Source: Antedon mediterranea
Lineage: Eukaryota; Echinodermata; Crinoidea; Comatulida; Antedonidae
Assembly (NCBI RefSeq): GCF_964355755.1
Contig: NC_092680.1
Coordinates: forward strand, 19,447,001-19,507,000
DNA: 60,000 nucleotides
Direction: 5' to 3'
The notes below the pieces were generated by a model. It was not told where the DNA came from and ran no database searches. It saw nothing but the letters and a program-made list of their open reading frames with translations. The translations under genes were made by a program, and so were the position numbers. Below are positions 13,701 through 28,700 of the stretch, in pieces; position 1 is the stretch's first letter, and the number at the start of each line of letters is the position of its first letter.

Positions 13701-16700
13701 CTTGCTGCAAACTTCCCCAACAGAACATCCAAATCTTCGGAAGCTAAAAACAAATAAGTACAGTAATAATTACCTCAGCCAGAATGATGATGAAGATGTG
13801 GTCGATCGTGTATTTTTTTGTATTTTTTTTTTTGTATTTTGTATTAATATTTGTCCTCAGTGAGGAAATTCGGATTAGGCCCTCCACGGACCCACGGCAG
13901 CCAGCAGTGCAGCGCCTACCAGATTAGGCAATGAGAGTAAAGCATCTTGCCTAAGGATGCAATTAGTATGGTACAGATAACCTCGAACCCATGCCTATCA
14001 CATGCTAGTCCGATATTACCATTACACCATCACTCTCCAGTATATACAGCACCCTGCCACGATTTCTAGACGGTCTCCCATCCAGAACGCAACCGGGCCC
14101 AACGTTGCTTAACTTCGGTGATCTGACGAGAACCGGTGTTTCAACGCAGTATGGCCGTATATATGTGTGCATATGTCTGTTTGCTTCTTTCTATGTCTAG
14201 GATTACTCAAAAAGTTGTTGCTCGATTTTCAAAGATTTTAAAGGATAGTTTCAGATTTGTATGGGAAAATATCATTACATTTTCAAATGAGGTTTATGCA
14301 ACATATAAATACATTTAGTAGGAACCAGTTTACTTACCTATATTGTTCTTTTTAAAGTGATTAGTGAGCAGTTGTATTTTTCCTGTAATAATTTCATAAC
14401 TTATCTCTTTAAATGTTTCATTAACTGTTAAGCGTGCCTCAACCAAAGCCCGCGTTTGCCTTGTACCTAAAACAAAAACATAATTCTATTATAAGCTTAC
14501 ATTGCATTTTTCAGAGTACTTAATACAGTATCCAGATTCTTTTCTTTTGAGGCGAGCGAGTGCCATCACTAAATACAAATGGCACACCTACAACATCCCT
14601 GAATGTATTGAGGAGCACAATTTGTAGCACACCTATAATTTTAAAAAGATAAGGCCTGCAGTTTTTAACCAATGGTAGAACATCTTTAGTTATTTTTTTG
14701 TTTTAAATTTGTTGATGTTTTTTTTTTTACTGTACATTTTGTCTTAACTTTTTATCTTTAATGTTTTAATTTTTTTTTATTTTTCTGCATTTCATATATT
14801 GTTATATCCAATCACAATTAATTGATTGCAATAGAAGAATATGAATTTTTAATTGATTCAGATAGTCGAGAAATATTGTGATGGTATCATATGTATACTG
14901 TATATTTTAAATCAATATTTTTGATCTTCACAAAATACCACTATACAAATATGCCATTACTATTCAACGTTAAGGTAGTAGGCTCTACTGTGCTCTTGTC
15001 ATATTTGTTTAACTGTGCATTACACTGCATTGTGCACTTATTTTGACAATATTTTCTTTCACTAACCTGATACAACAATACAAAACTCTGTTCCTCTCAT
15101 TCGAGAAACGTGAATTATTAATGTGAATAGAGGGCGCTGTCTTGATAATGAAGGCTTCTGTAACAACTTAAGAATATCCGCTATTCCGTCTGCTATGCCA
15201 GTCTACAATATTACACAAGTAAACTTTGTTATTAATCAATACAATACAAGCACATTAACAAGTACTGTTATGAAGATATGTCAATCTCTATGTAGCTAAC
15301 TAACACTTAGGCATGTTCAGACCTTACAGAGTTATCTTTTTTATATTGTGCGCATCGTAAAACTCCCTAGGTATGTACCACAATAAATTAGCAGAAGCCA
15401 CTTCTTACGACACTGACCATTTGTTCGTTCATGGAATTATATTCGTTACGACAACTCAATGTACAAGATTAGTGTACTCACTAAACGCTTAATCAAAAGT
15501 ATTAACACTTTTCTATTACAAAGCTAAATATGAGTGGAAGGGCCTCTGTGTGGAAGGCGTTTGGGTGGAAGGTCTCCTGGTGGAAGGCGTCTGGGTGTGG
15601 AAGGGCCTCTGGGTGGAAGGGCGTTTGGGTGGAAGGGCCTCTGGGTGGAAGGGCCTCTGGGTAGAAGGACCTCTGGGTAGAAGGACCTCTGGTTGGAAGG
15701 ACCTCTGGTCTGAACATACGCTTAGTTAATCATGGTTAGAAATGTGCATATGGAGGAATCTTATACTTAAGTGGTTAAGATGCCAGAGCCAGAATATGGT
15801 AGAAATAAAATAATCATTTTTTATAGAATTTCTTCATATTAAACGATTCTTGGTTCAAATCTCATTCTCTCAGATTTCCTTACCTTTACCGTTTATATAA
15901 ATATAATACATTTTTCATTATATCAATGGGCAGTTTTCATGCCTGTCAAATTATAGGCCGTATTGGTTATATATTGAAATGCAAAGACAAGACTTACTTG
16001 AGCGACATGTACAGCAACTCGTCCACTAGATCCGGTAACTGCAAGTTTTGCAAGAAGTGGTAATTGCAACGGCGCCACTGTGGTGAATTGTGGGATATTA
16101 TGTTGGTTGTTGAGATCCTTAATGACTGTTTCCTGTCTTGCCTTCAACAACGCAAGTTCAAACTCTTCACAGCTTAGAGGTTCATCTCCTAATAATAAAA
16201 AACATAGGGCTGTTAACCAGTGATGTAGCTATGTACTTGGGTAGAATGCCTCTGGGTAGAAGGGCCTCTGGGTGGAAGGGCGTTTGGGTGGAAGGGCCTC
16301 TGGGTAAAAGGGCCTCTGGGTGGAAGGGCCTCTGGGTGGAAGGGCCTCTGGGTGGAATACCTCTGGGTGGAAGGGCCTCTTGCTGGAATGCTTCTGGGTG
16401 GAATGCTTCTGGGAGAAAAGGCTTCTGGGTAGAAGGGCCTCTGGGTAGAAGGGCCTCTGGGTGGAAAGGGCTCTGGGTGGAAGGGCCTCTAGGTGGAATA
16501 CCTCTGGGTGGAATACCTCTGGGTGGAAGGGCCTCTTGGTGGAATGCCTCTGGGTGGAAGGGCCTCTGGGAGAAAGGCCCTCTGGGTGAAAAAAATTACA
16601 AAATAAATGGTCAAATTCAACCAAACCAGCCAATGTGCATAACTATTATGCAACTTTAAAATGGCATATTAGAAAAAAAATGTTTCAAGAATTATTTTAT

Positions 16701-19700
16701 TACATAGTAGATGTTTTTAATGATTAAATTATTACAGCTACAGCTATCCTTGGCAAACCAATCTAATTATGTATTTTTATATACATTTTATTCATTGAAA
16801 TGCTACTAAGAAATTAGACTACATCAAAGTCAATAATTAACAATAATTCTACAAAGTTCTTTTACGGCAAATAAGTTTTTGAAAATTGAATGAAATGATT
16901 ATCTTTTTTGGGCAACATCTGACATTTGGAGAAAAAAAAGTATAATACTATTTGTCAATTCAGTAAATGAATGTTTTTTAAAATGTTTTATTTTTCATCA
17001 TCTAAATGTCAAACATTTAATTTGTTATAAATGTCAAAACATAAAAAGAATTCTTTGAGAATAATTCAAATGCAAGTAGAATTACATTAAGACCTGCGAC
17101 AATATGCGGTGCATCAAGAGGTGACATTAACTACTACGCATTTATTTACAGGACACATTTTTAAAGTTCAAAATGATTTAATTCCAAGATATTATGTTGC
17201 TTCAAATGTTAAAGGGGAAACTCAGGGTTCACAATGACTATTAAGTATAAAATATAATCATTTTTGGCCATACTGATGACAACATTTTTTTGTGTAAAAT
17301 GTTTGTGTTTTTAGAAACTACAATAGTGTTAATATTAAAGGAGAAGAAATTTATCAAAATGGATTGTTTTTCTATACATTTTTTCTAGAAATAATGACAT
17401 GTACTAAAGAAATTTCTGTATGAATTTAAAACGGTTATTGGGTAAAAAGGCAATATTCAATAATAATTTTGAACAATTTTAAAATTACTATTAATTTATT
17501 CATTAATTGAATAATTAAAAAAAATTTGTTTAGCATACTTAAAATTAAACCGTGACTTGTATTAACAAAAAAAAAAGTAAATTAGTTTCAAATAAATTTA
17601 AAATTAGATATATCACAATATGAAAATATACGTATAATTAATTCATTAAATGACAAAAAAATTAAATTAAAAAGCAATTTAATATTAAACAATAACAATT
17701 TTGAACATTTTAATTTATTCATTAATTTAAAAATGTTTGCAATTTCATTTTTTAATTATATAACTTTTTTTTATATATTTGTTTAAATTTAATTTTAGCA
17801 TGTACTTAAAATTATTGAGCAAGTTAAATATTAAATAATTTTAAATGTTTTAAAAAGTCAAAATAAGGCATATTATATTATCTCGCTGATAAACTTAAAA
17901 ATTTGTATTTTCCTTTAAATTTCCTATTAAGATATAATATAATTCTAAAGTAGACAAGTAGTAGAAGTAGTAATGCAGTCAACATATAAATAATGTACAA
18001 CATGTGTGCTCAGAATCTTTCCTTAATCAAAGCAATTTTTCTTAACATAAATAATAAATGATATTATGAAACTTATCTGTGGTAACATAATTATAAAAAA
18101 ATGTATTTATAATGTAATTCATACAAATTTAATGCTGGTAATTAATGTATAAATTATACATGGTATGGAGTTTAAGAAGTATCTAGTAGAACATATTTAT
18201 TTTTAAAATATACATTTCATAATTATTAGTAGAAGCAGTCAGCGGCTTGATCTTAAAATTTAGTTCCGGGTTTAAAATTTCTATAGATAATTGGAAAATA
18301 TAATCCATTGCAACAACATTTATTCTTTATTTAGTATCAGCGACTTATATAAGTCAAAGATGCACTCTTACCATCCTGAGATTAGAGCATGTCTTATTTT
18401 AATTAGTAATACAGATTATTTTGTTAATTTATACGTAATGTTACTTTCTATGGACCAGAAGATCTCGACATAAAAGAATGAAAGAACAATCCTAGTTCAT
18501 TTTCACATCTCAGTTTTCTTTTTGCAATGGACCCCATTGGAAAAAAATTGACTTATCATTTTATGGGTCATCCTTGCATCCATTCACTGTGGTTTTATAC
18601 ATTTTTAAATCACATTTTTTTGCATTTCTTCTTTGTTTATGTATTTTAAATGTATTGTTGAATGGATGCTAAATGAATAAATAAAAAATTAATATATTCT
18701 GATAGCGGTGATTTTGAATTTAAGAATTGCTATATATTTTAGTTTGAATATTAAATTACATTTTATTGCTGAAAGCAACACAATATAAAATGTATTATAC
18801 ATTCTTTGTGTTTTCTTCAAAGAATTATTAGTGGAAAAAAAAAATTCAATATCAAAAAATCAACAGCGGTTTTAGACAGATTGTCAAGCGTGACTAATAT
18901 CGACAAGAAATGATGAGAATTGTAAATAGGATTTTTTATAACGATGACATTAAAGAGTTTGGTAAGCATTTGCATAATATGAAAACAAGACATTTGTGCT
19001 TTTTTATATTTTAAATAAAAGCCCTGGCAATATTATGTATATTATTTATTTGCAGAAGGGTTCAATTTGTTCCTATAGCATTGTGTAATTGTATTTATTT
19101 TATTATTTATTTTATTTTGGTTTTTTTTTTTTTAAATAAAAAATTGCCAAATAATTTGTTACAAATAAACATTTGGTATACAGTAGTTAGTTATGTCAAA
19201 AACATTTATACTGCAGTTACTGCAGAACTTTTTTTTTACTTTTACTAGTTTATGAGGTAGTCACTGTAATAACCAGTGTTATTTAGCTAAATAACTGGCA
19301 AAATATAGTTACTGCAGTAAAAAAATAAATGTTTAAAAAAATTTGTGTTTACATTGTAAACAAAAATGTTCATATAGAACCAGGACAATTGTAAACTTTA
19401 TAATATTGCCTTAAAACAATAACAGTGTTTGTATTTATCTTTAATTCTTAGGCCATATAAACGAGGCCAAATACAATTAATATACGATGTGCTATTACAA
19501 ATTAATTAATTTACCAAACGGTCAATCCCTCACTACAAATCAACAGGGTACAGTTTACATACAATAAAATAATTAATGTATTAATTTAATTCTTAGGCCA
19601 TAAAAACGAGGCCAAATACAATTAATATACGATGTGCTATTACAAATTAATTAATTTACCAAACGGTCAATCCCTCACTACAAATCAACAGGGTACAGTT

Positions 19701-22700
19701 TACATACAATAAAATAATGAATGTATTAATTTAATTCTTAGACCATATAAACGAGGCCAAATACAATTAATATACGATGTGCTATTACAAATTAATTAAT
19801 TTACCTAACGGTCAATCCCTCACTACAAATCAACAGGGTACAGTTTACATACAATAAAATAATTAATGTATTAATTTAATCAAAATATTAATCATCCATT
19901 AAGTATACTCACTATACTATATTGTGTTTTGTCTTATAATGAAATAATAATAGTTCCTTACAGTTGTTATGGAATATCTATTACTTTTATAAATATTAAT
20001 TAATTGATGGTTTTTTCCCGAGAAATGAATAAGTGATTTAATGTTTTCACGTTAATTCAATTTTTGAGATTATTTTTATATGGGTCACGATAACTAACAT
20101 GTGGTTGCAATGTTTACTACTTATGAATTTAATGTTTCATTTACTTTCATTATAATTTCATAAAACTGAGAAAAAGAAAATTAAAAATTTGTTAGTTTCA
20201 TTTAATAGATTTACAATTCTCTATGATATAGATGATGAGGTTTGAAAATATAAAGTACTATATGAGTGAAAGCAATGCCTATAAAAAATAGACGGGCATT
20301 CACCACAAAGGATATAAACAAACATCAAATGAAATACAGCAATTCCAATTTAAAGAATAAAATATTTATACTCATGGATAAGCGTAGGTAAATAAGAAAC
20401 TAAATGACACTGTCTCTTTAAAGATAATACAAATGAACTGACCTAGTTGTACGAGGTACTGAACCATGACTAGGACCATAGTTTCTAGATTCATGTTTTG
20501 CATGCCGATTAATCCTAGACTCTCAGCCACACTCTGCGGGATCTGCTGTGATGTCTTCAGACTGTGTCTGAATATGGGGCTTAACATGACGTCCATTACG
20601 TTGCCGTGGAAAAGCGGCGTTGGTCCACTGCACGTGAGGATTATCACACGGCCGCCACACGCTTCCGCTAATCCGGGTGGAACAAAGCAAGTATCTTGCA
20701 TACTGCTGGTGACAGGGGGTGGAACAAAGTTTGGTGGATGTACACTGTGTGATGATGCCAGATGTTTGGGTGAAATTGGTTCTGAATATCAACAAAAAAA
20801 TATATTAATAACTAAACATTATTTAATATCAATTTAACTTTAATATAATATTCTGTACGTAATTTTGTGAAAATGAAAAAAAAAAATTATTTTATCAACT
20901 AAATATTTATTTAATATCAATTTAACTTATAATATAAAATTGTGTAAGAAAATTTGTGAAAATGAAAAGAAAAAAATACTTATTAATTATTAATAACTGT
21001 ATATTTGTAGGTGTTTTTGTAGAATTGGCTCTGAAAACTAACACTTATTATATATTTATTAATATTAATGTTGATTTGAGAACTTGATTTAGCTAAAATT
21101 TCTTGCTTTGACAAACATTATTATTTATTAAAATTTATTCAGAAACAACCAATATTTTCAGGTGCAAAAATATATCAAATATTAATTATTAAAGATTAAA
21201 TATTTAAAATAAAAATCTAGAATTATATTATTTACATTTATGAATATCATAAGGATAACAAATCAAAATCATTATCTATTTAATATTTTATATAATACTT
21301 TTATATAATTTAATTTTTTTTATATTTATATAATTTTGTACGACAGTTGTTATAGTTTGTTAAAGCGATCAGGATCCTTCACAATATTTCCTAACATTTT
21401 TACTTTAATAATCTATTTTTGTTTTATTTACGAGCAAATTATGTGATAAAAGATAAACATTAGGATCATGTAAAAATCATCCTACTGCAGTTACTGCAGT
21501 ATCTATGTTTTGTTTACTCTTTAACCTGTTTATGCAATTATTTCTTAACAAGATTTTTTAATATAATCCAGTTACAGTAATTTATTGCTGTAACTGCATC
21601 ATAAACTTGTATTGAAACAAACTAAAATCATACATTACTGCAGTAAAAAAATTAGTTGCTGCAGTGACTGCAGTACAATAATTTTAACATGATCCCTTAA
21701 TATATTTACGTTCAACTGTTGGAGACTGGCAATTTCTATTACAGTATTTTTTCCTGAGAAATTTGATACCTTTTAAAATGCCACAGTTAAATTTACATAT
21801 TATTACATGATAACAGTCAGAATATAGGTTAAGTATGATTATAAAAAAGTACTTGGTTTGTGGGTGGCCTAGCTACATTAATTACTGCATCGTGTTAAGG
21901 ACATTTATAACTGTCTATAATTTACGCACTTAACACCCAGTATCATTTAAATCTAGGTGTTATCTAGGTGTTACTTTTATTGGTCAAATTAGAATTATAG
22001 TATATGGAATTTTTAATATTGTTTAAGTTAGGTTTGCAGTATGGTACTAAAGTATGGTTGAGAAAGTTGCAAAAATAAGGGGCATGAGAACATTTTGGGC
22101 TTTACATTAATAAAATAGAATCCTATATAAAATATCCTAAATTGTTTATTTCAATAATCAATTTTTTTGTTATTTACGAGTACTACAGTATTGTAAAAAA
22201 AATTAAATTTCTAATATAAAATAGAAACAGTTTTGCGCAACTCATATAAGTTTATTGATCATAAATAGGCTAAGCAGCAGTGTGAAATAATTAATATTTC
22301 AAACATGTTTCTTTGCATATTAAACATTTTAGGAGATGCGTTGTTTATCTTGTCCAATTGATGCAATGAAATTAAAAATGAATCGTATTGTAATTGTAGA
22401 TGACAAAAAGTATTAACTTAAATAAAAATCAGACAAAGAAAAATGTATCAATTTTATTAAATGGTTGGCAAGATAGATCAATAGTTGATCAATCAACCAT
22501 TGATCCACCATTTTATGGGGGAAATTTTTTTTTTTATTTTTAAAAATAAATATAACTGAAAGCTCTATATCATTCAAAGGAGTTACTAAAATAGATGCAA
22601 AAAGATGTTAGTAATTTACGATTTAAAAATTCAAATGATCACCTGGACGAATAACATGAGGACGCTCTCCATCCATACTATATCGATGTCTTTTTTTCAA

Positions 22701-25700
22701 AGGCGGCTGCGCCGCACTTCCGTCACTTGGTGATGCGCCTCGTTTATCCTGACACGCTTGGCCCATTGGGGAGTTACTCTCTCGTTTCAGTCCTACCGCA
22801 TAATGGTTAATCGTTGCCGAAGGGGATGATCTGTGGTAGTGACTACTACGGTAATTTATGGCCGTTGATTGACTAGCTAACGATCTAGAAACTATTACTA
22901 GATAAAAATGTAGATTTATGCAAATTAGTAAACGAGTATGCATTGTGTTTGAAAGATTCTCCTACCATTAATGTTGAAAACTAATGTTGCATGACGTCTA
23001 GGATAAATCATGTACAATTTAACAGAATTATCTACAGAATACACCATCAATACTAATGCAGTGTACAGTCTATGAAATAAGATATAAATTTCTATTGTTG
23101 TGTTGCATAATGTATCTGATCTTTCTGCTGATCAGATTGAATTGTTACGTGGATTTTCAAAAGTATGATTAATTATTGATAATAGCTTTGTTTTTCAAAT
23201 GACAATGACCTAGTTTAATACATCTTGATTCACAGTAATAACAAAAAGAATTTCAATAAACAACTTTGAACTGTGTAACTAAAATGTGAATAGCTTTCCA
23301 ATTTATTACTTGGTACACAAGCTCCTTCAAAATATATTATGGAATAAATTTTCTTCCAATATTGTATTGTATTGTATTGAAATGTCTAAAGCTCTGTCTA
23401 CACTATCAAACTTTTTGTGACAAAAAAAACGACATGATGTTGTCATATCAGTACCATATTTAGGCATACCACACTACCATATTTGGTCACATCACACTTT
23501 TTTTGTCAAATTAGTTTGATAGTGTAGACAGAGCTTTACAATGTTTATGATAGAAACTTTCAAAACAACACCATAATCAACAGTTTTGTAATTATATTAT
23601 TTAGCTTTAAAAACATACAACTGATTAAATATTTTTTCCTGCACACATTTGCTAGATTATTGTATTCAGTGTTGTGATGTACAGTCAAAACAGACACAAC
23701 CGATTATGTTTAATTGTTGTTAGTAGCAACACAGACAGTACTACATACTTCAGAATAGTTTGTTATATTGCGTGTCCATAGAAACAGACCATACATCATA
23801 AAAAGGGTTATTAGTATGTGCAATATCAATATAGGAGAGAATTTTCGTACAAAATTGCTCCTACCATCTATACAAATTGTGTACCAAACTGACCACAATT
23901 TTACTTGGAATGTTATTGTTATATGAATTTTCAACAATATCCGCCATCTATTTTACCAGCCAAAACGGGGTCAAAATTCCCCGATTGTAAGTCTGTTACA
24001 GTGACTATACTCAGTGTTGTTACAGACAAAATATTGTTCTAGCCATTTTGAATGTCTCTATAATATTCACATCAGATATTCTGTGAATTCAACAGAGCTG
24101 TGTTATCAAAACTCACCTGACGCCTGGTTACCAATGGTAATGTTAGGAGAGCTGCTGATATATCCCATGCCTGATGATGAATAACTACGTTTGCGACATT
24201 CTATAAGATAAGCAATGTTATCGTCAATACCTTGCCATACCATAATTGGATATATAACTAAAGGCCTAGCAGATACAGAATTGTCACGTCTATGTTCATA
24301 TTGTATAGTGTTGATCACACGTTTTACAGGATACAAATATTATATCTATGGTTATTGAGAGTCGCGACATGCCACAAAGCCGGCATCTTGTGACCCTTGC
24401 AGAAATTACCTGTGGAAAAATCATGACTATAAATAGAAATATCACCACATTTATTAACATGATAATTTTAATAGGTTGTAGGTAGCTAAAATCATGACAA
24501 AACAGATTCTACCATCATGTTGATTAACTAACAGGTTTATAGGTAAAACCAAGCTAAAACAGATTTCACCACACATTAACTGATAGTGTAGGTGGATAAA
24601 ACTCAGTCAAAACAGATTTCACCACACATTAACTGATAGTGTAGGTGGATAAAACTCGGTCAAAACAGATTTCACCACACATTAACTGATAGTGTAGGTG
24701 GATAAAACTCAGTCAAAACAGATTTCACCACACATTAACTGATAGTGTAGGTGGATAAAACTCGGTCAAAACAGATTTCACCACACATTAACTGATAGTG
24801 TAGGTGGATAAAACTCGGTCAAAACAGATTTCACCACACATTAACTGATAGTGTAGGTGGATAAAACTCGGTCAAAACAGATTTCACCACACATTAACTG
24901 ATAGTGTAGGTGGATAAAACTCGGTCAAAACAGATTTCACCACACATTAACTGATAGTGTAGGTGGATAAAACTCAGTCAAAACAGATTTCACCACACAT
25001 TAACTGATAGCTTAACAGGTTAAAGGTGGATAAAACCAAGTCAAAACCGATTCTACCATAGATTAACTGATAGTTTTAACCTGTATGTAGTTAAAACCCA
25101 GTAAAAACAGATTTTACCACACATTAACTGATAGTTTTAATAGGTTAAAGGTGGATAAAACCCAGTCAAACTTAATTTCACCACACAATAAACTGATATC
25201 TTTAACAGGTTAAAGGTGGGTAACACCCAGTCAAATAACATTTCACCAAAGATTAACTGATACAGTATTTGTAACAGGTTTGTAGCTAGGACACCCAGTA
25301 AAAACTGATTCTACAACACATTAACTGACAGATTTCAATAACTTGCATTCTGATTCTCCAGGCTCAAGATTAAGTAAATCAAAATTCTAAGTATTATCAA
25401 TAGTGACTTTTACGTTATGAGGTAGTACTTAGGAAATGGACTGGAAATTACCTTGCATGCATGTTTAAGCAGAAAGATTTTTTCCCATGAAGAACTGGAA
25501 ATATCACATGACAAGCTTTGACCAATAATTACAAGTGGGATGTAACCTTGTTTATGTTCAATGTAGGACAGTCAGAAATAATTTACTGGAAATTCATAAA
25601 TATTCCACAAGTTTGCTGACAGTGACACAATAGTATTGTACATACATCAGTTAGTACATACTAATTAATCATTAACAGTTGAATACGTTTTCCATATTGA

Positions 25701-28700
25701 TTTTAAAAACAACTAAAAAGCTGATATAGAAAACATGTTTAGCCTTATCTACACATTCACTTAAATGTTTGATGGAATATGTTCAGGCTAGTGTCACATA
25801 TCCAATCCTACATAGTTGTAAAGTCTTGACTTAAGATTTTTTTATATGGCTTAATTAATAAAGCATTAAAAAAATTATTTATTGGAAGTCATATTTCATA
25901 TTGTTATTCCAAGAATTAACAAATAAAGAACAAAATATGGCTTTTCTATTATGATTTTATTTAAACAAAAGATATTGCATTTAACTAACCTTTCCATGGG
26001 ATATTTGGGCCTCGTACCAATTGACCCTGTTTGTTCCTCACAATGTAATACTTCAGGTGTTTTTGTTTCTTAGCCTGTGTCGTTAACTTGAGGTTAATGT
26101 GATGTGAAAACTCTGTGAAATAACGAAATCCCTTCTCACCACAGCCAACACAGTTACCACTGAACCCTATCATGCAAAATAAATACATTAAGTAAGGCAT
26201 GAGTTTTAATAGTTAGGGAAGTATTGTGAAATTTACTTAAATACTTAAAGCCCCATTCCCTACGTTTTTTAGATCTATTTTAAGATCACAAACTATATTT
26301 AATGTAAAAATAATACTATATGGTCCTATTGCGATAACTTTTTTCGTCTTTAAACGGTTAAAAATGTGAAAAATAAATCGATTCTAATAATTATAGAGGC
26401 CCGCTATAAATCCCAAAATGCATTGCGCGCGGATTGATATTTTTGTTTTTCACCTGTAATTCGCCCACTTTTCGATCGATCGTGAAGCCAAAACAAATGG
26501 AAGACTCCTAACTTTTCAGCGAAAATACCGGGTTTTCCCCAATTTGTATCAACGGAGTCTGGCAAAAATAGAAAGACAATTAATGCAGCAACTATACAAC
26601 GTCAGGCTAGGTATATAGCTAGCGTACGATGTTCGTACGTTATCGATGTTTACCAGCTAGGCCTACAAAACTAAGCCTAGCTAGGCTAGGCCTAAGACCG
26701 TCCATGAGAGGTCGATCGCCGCGAGCTACTTAGGTAGTGCATTGTTTCTCACTTTTTATCATAATTTACCATAAAACGTACATTTAAGACAAGGAATGAC
26801 ATGGTTTAATGTTTTTAAAGTGATATATATGTATTATTTTCCAAAAAACGTCCAAAATTGCAGGGAAGGGGTCTTTAATAATAAATAAAAGGTTTTTGGA
26901 CTCTTTTTAGTCTTAAATGTTTTGTTCTAATTTATTTGATACAATTTAGATACTTTTACGCACACTTTACAGATTGGTATTTATATCACAATGATTTTCT
27001 TTCTGCATTAAATTGTTTCAATGACTTATTTGTTTTTACTTTAAAAATACAATTTACTAGGTAAATTTGTTTGTTTTCTTCTAATCATCTTAGGGTAAAG
27101 TAGATAATAATTTTCTTTCATTAAAACAACTAGCTATTCAACACACCCTTTGTTCCATTTCAATAACTACTCTTTTGAGTCGCGCAGTATAAAGCTCTGT
27201 CTACACTATCAAACTATTTGACAAAAAAAGGGTTATGTGCCCAAATATGGTAGTGATATGCCCAAAAATGGTAATGATATGACATCATGTCCATTTAAGT
27301 TTGATAGTGTAGAAAGAAGAAGAAGAAGTTCCCATGGCCATATGGGTGCCACTACATACCCTCCTCATACAAAACTTTAGGTCAGAAAAATGGGTTGAAT
27401 TTTCATAATTAAGAGTTATAAACTTTGTAACAAACCGACTATAAACTCTTAAACAGGTATAATAAACTGCATGTTATTTCTAATAAATTGTTTATAAACA
27501 ATCCTTACTTAAATGTTATAACAAATAATAATATTTATTTGTCTTTTTAAGTTAATTATCTTATTATAATTGGCAGTATGCTATCACCAGCTATTAAGCA
27601 ACCTTGATAATATGGAAAAAACTCATTAAATATGATGTAACACTCATTAAAAATAATATATACGATTAAATCTGTAGGAAGAAAGGAAATTTAATTGCAA
27701 ATCTTTATCAATTCAGTTGGAATATTTATGACTTATGATTACAAAAAAAAGTTGTATAGTAAAGCAATTTAAAGCTCTGTCTACACTATCAAACTATGGT
27801 AGTGATATGACATCATCATGTCCATATATGGGCACAGCACATTTGTTTGTCACATAAAGTTTGATAGTGTAGAGAGAACTTTAGGTATATAGCCCAAAAA
27901 ATGAAACATTGACGAGACTTGTTTGAGGAATAGTGATAGTTGACCGAGTCCTGATAGGCACGCTAGGTTGGTGTGGGATTGAGTTACAATGTTTGGTAGC
28001 TGAAAAGGTTTGTTTCGTTTCGTTAGATTTGTGATGGGTTCAGGGAAATGTTAGGAATGGAAAATAACCTTTAACCTTTGGCTTCAAGCATCTGCTTCTT
28101 AAGTTCACCTAAAACATGATACCTACCAAGCAAGGCAAGATTTGTGTTAGGATCCGGTAAGAACCTTGCGTCAACCGCTGCTACCACGATATTCTCGGGC
28201 AAGTATGGTGACTTAGTCCCGACAAGAATGAAGCCTTTTGGAAGGTCGATAGTCTTTTCTGTAAGTTCTGTTAGTCGAATATCGGCACCAGCTTGACAGA
28301 AACCTGAAACAGTGATTTAAAAAAAATGTTAAATAATTTATAAATATATATTTGTCCAATTAGACAGATAAATACACCAGGTGGGACCCAACCAAATATC
28401 TTCACCTGATTTGGGGTTGACTGTAAGTGTTAAAACATTTATTTTCCATCGTTTATGGCATGTGAAAGTATTAATCATTTTTAATAGAAGTATCTCAAAG
28501 CAGGGGAAGATTCGGGATTTTCATCGGCAGAGAGCAAACATAACATTAATAAAAAGCAGTAAATCATTTTGTTTAACTGTCGAAGGGGGAGGGGGGGGGG
28601 GGTGTCACACCTGCAATGGAGGAATTCTACTGTGTAGCGAACATTCTGTGCATATGACAACACTGGCATTAAGTATAGCAGAAAGCACTTAAAAATTATT

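Larger units (their letters stand above)
16589..20442 (-). other. Intron 7, AT-rich
   Basis: Long AT-rich intron. Apart from the 16-bp minisatellite at its 3' end, the 145-bp triplication and the CTGCAG inverted repeat, I see no gene, RNA or conserved motif in it. Confidence 0.6.

Noticed and set aside
14043-14160. Functional 5S rRNA gene
   Set aside because: The 3' third is diverged and it continues into a tRNA-like segment, SINE body and tail, so it is a SINE head.
16138-16659. Overlapping open frames on both strands rich in Gly/Trp or Pro/His
   Set aside because: They run through the 16-bp minisatellite in all frames.
20523-20795. 90-residue minus-strand frame through exon 7
   Set aside because: It is the alternative frame of exon 7, without GREB1 similarity and ending in a stop inside the exon.
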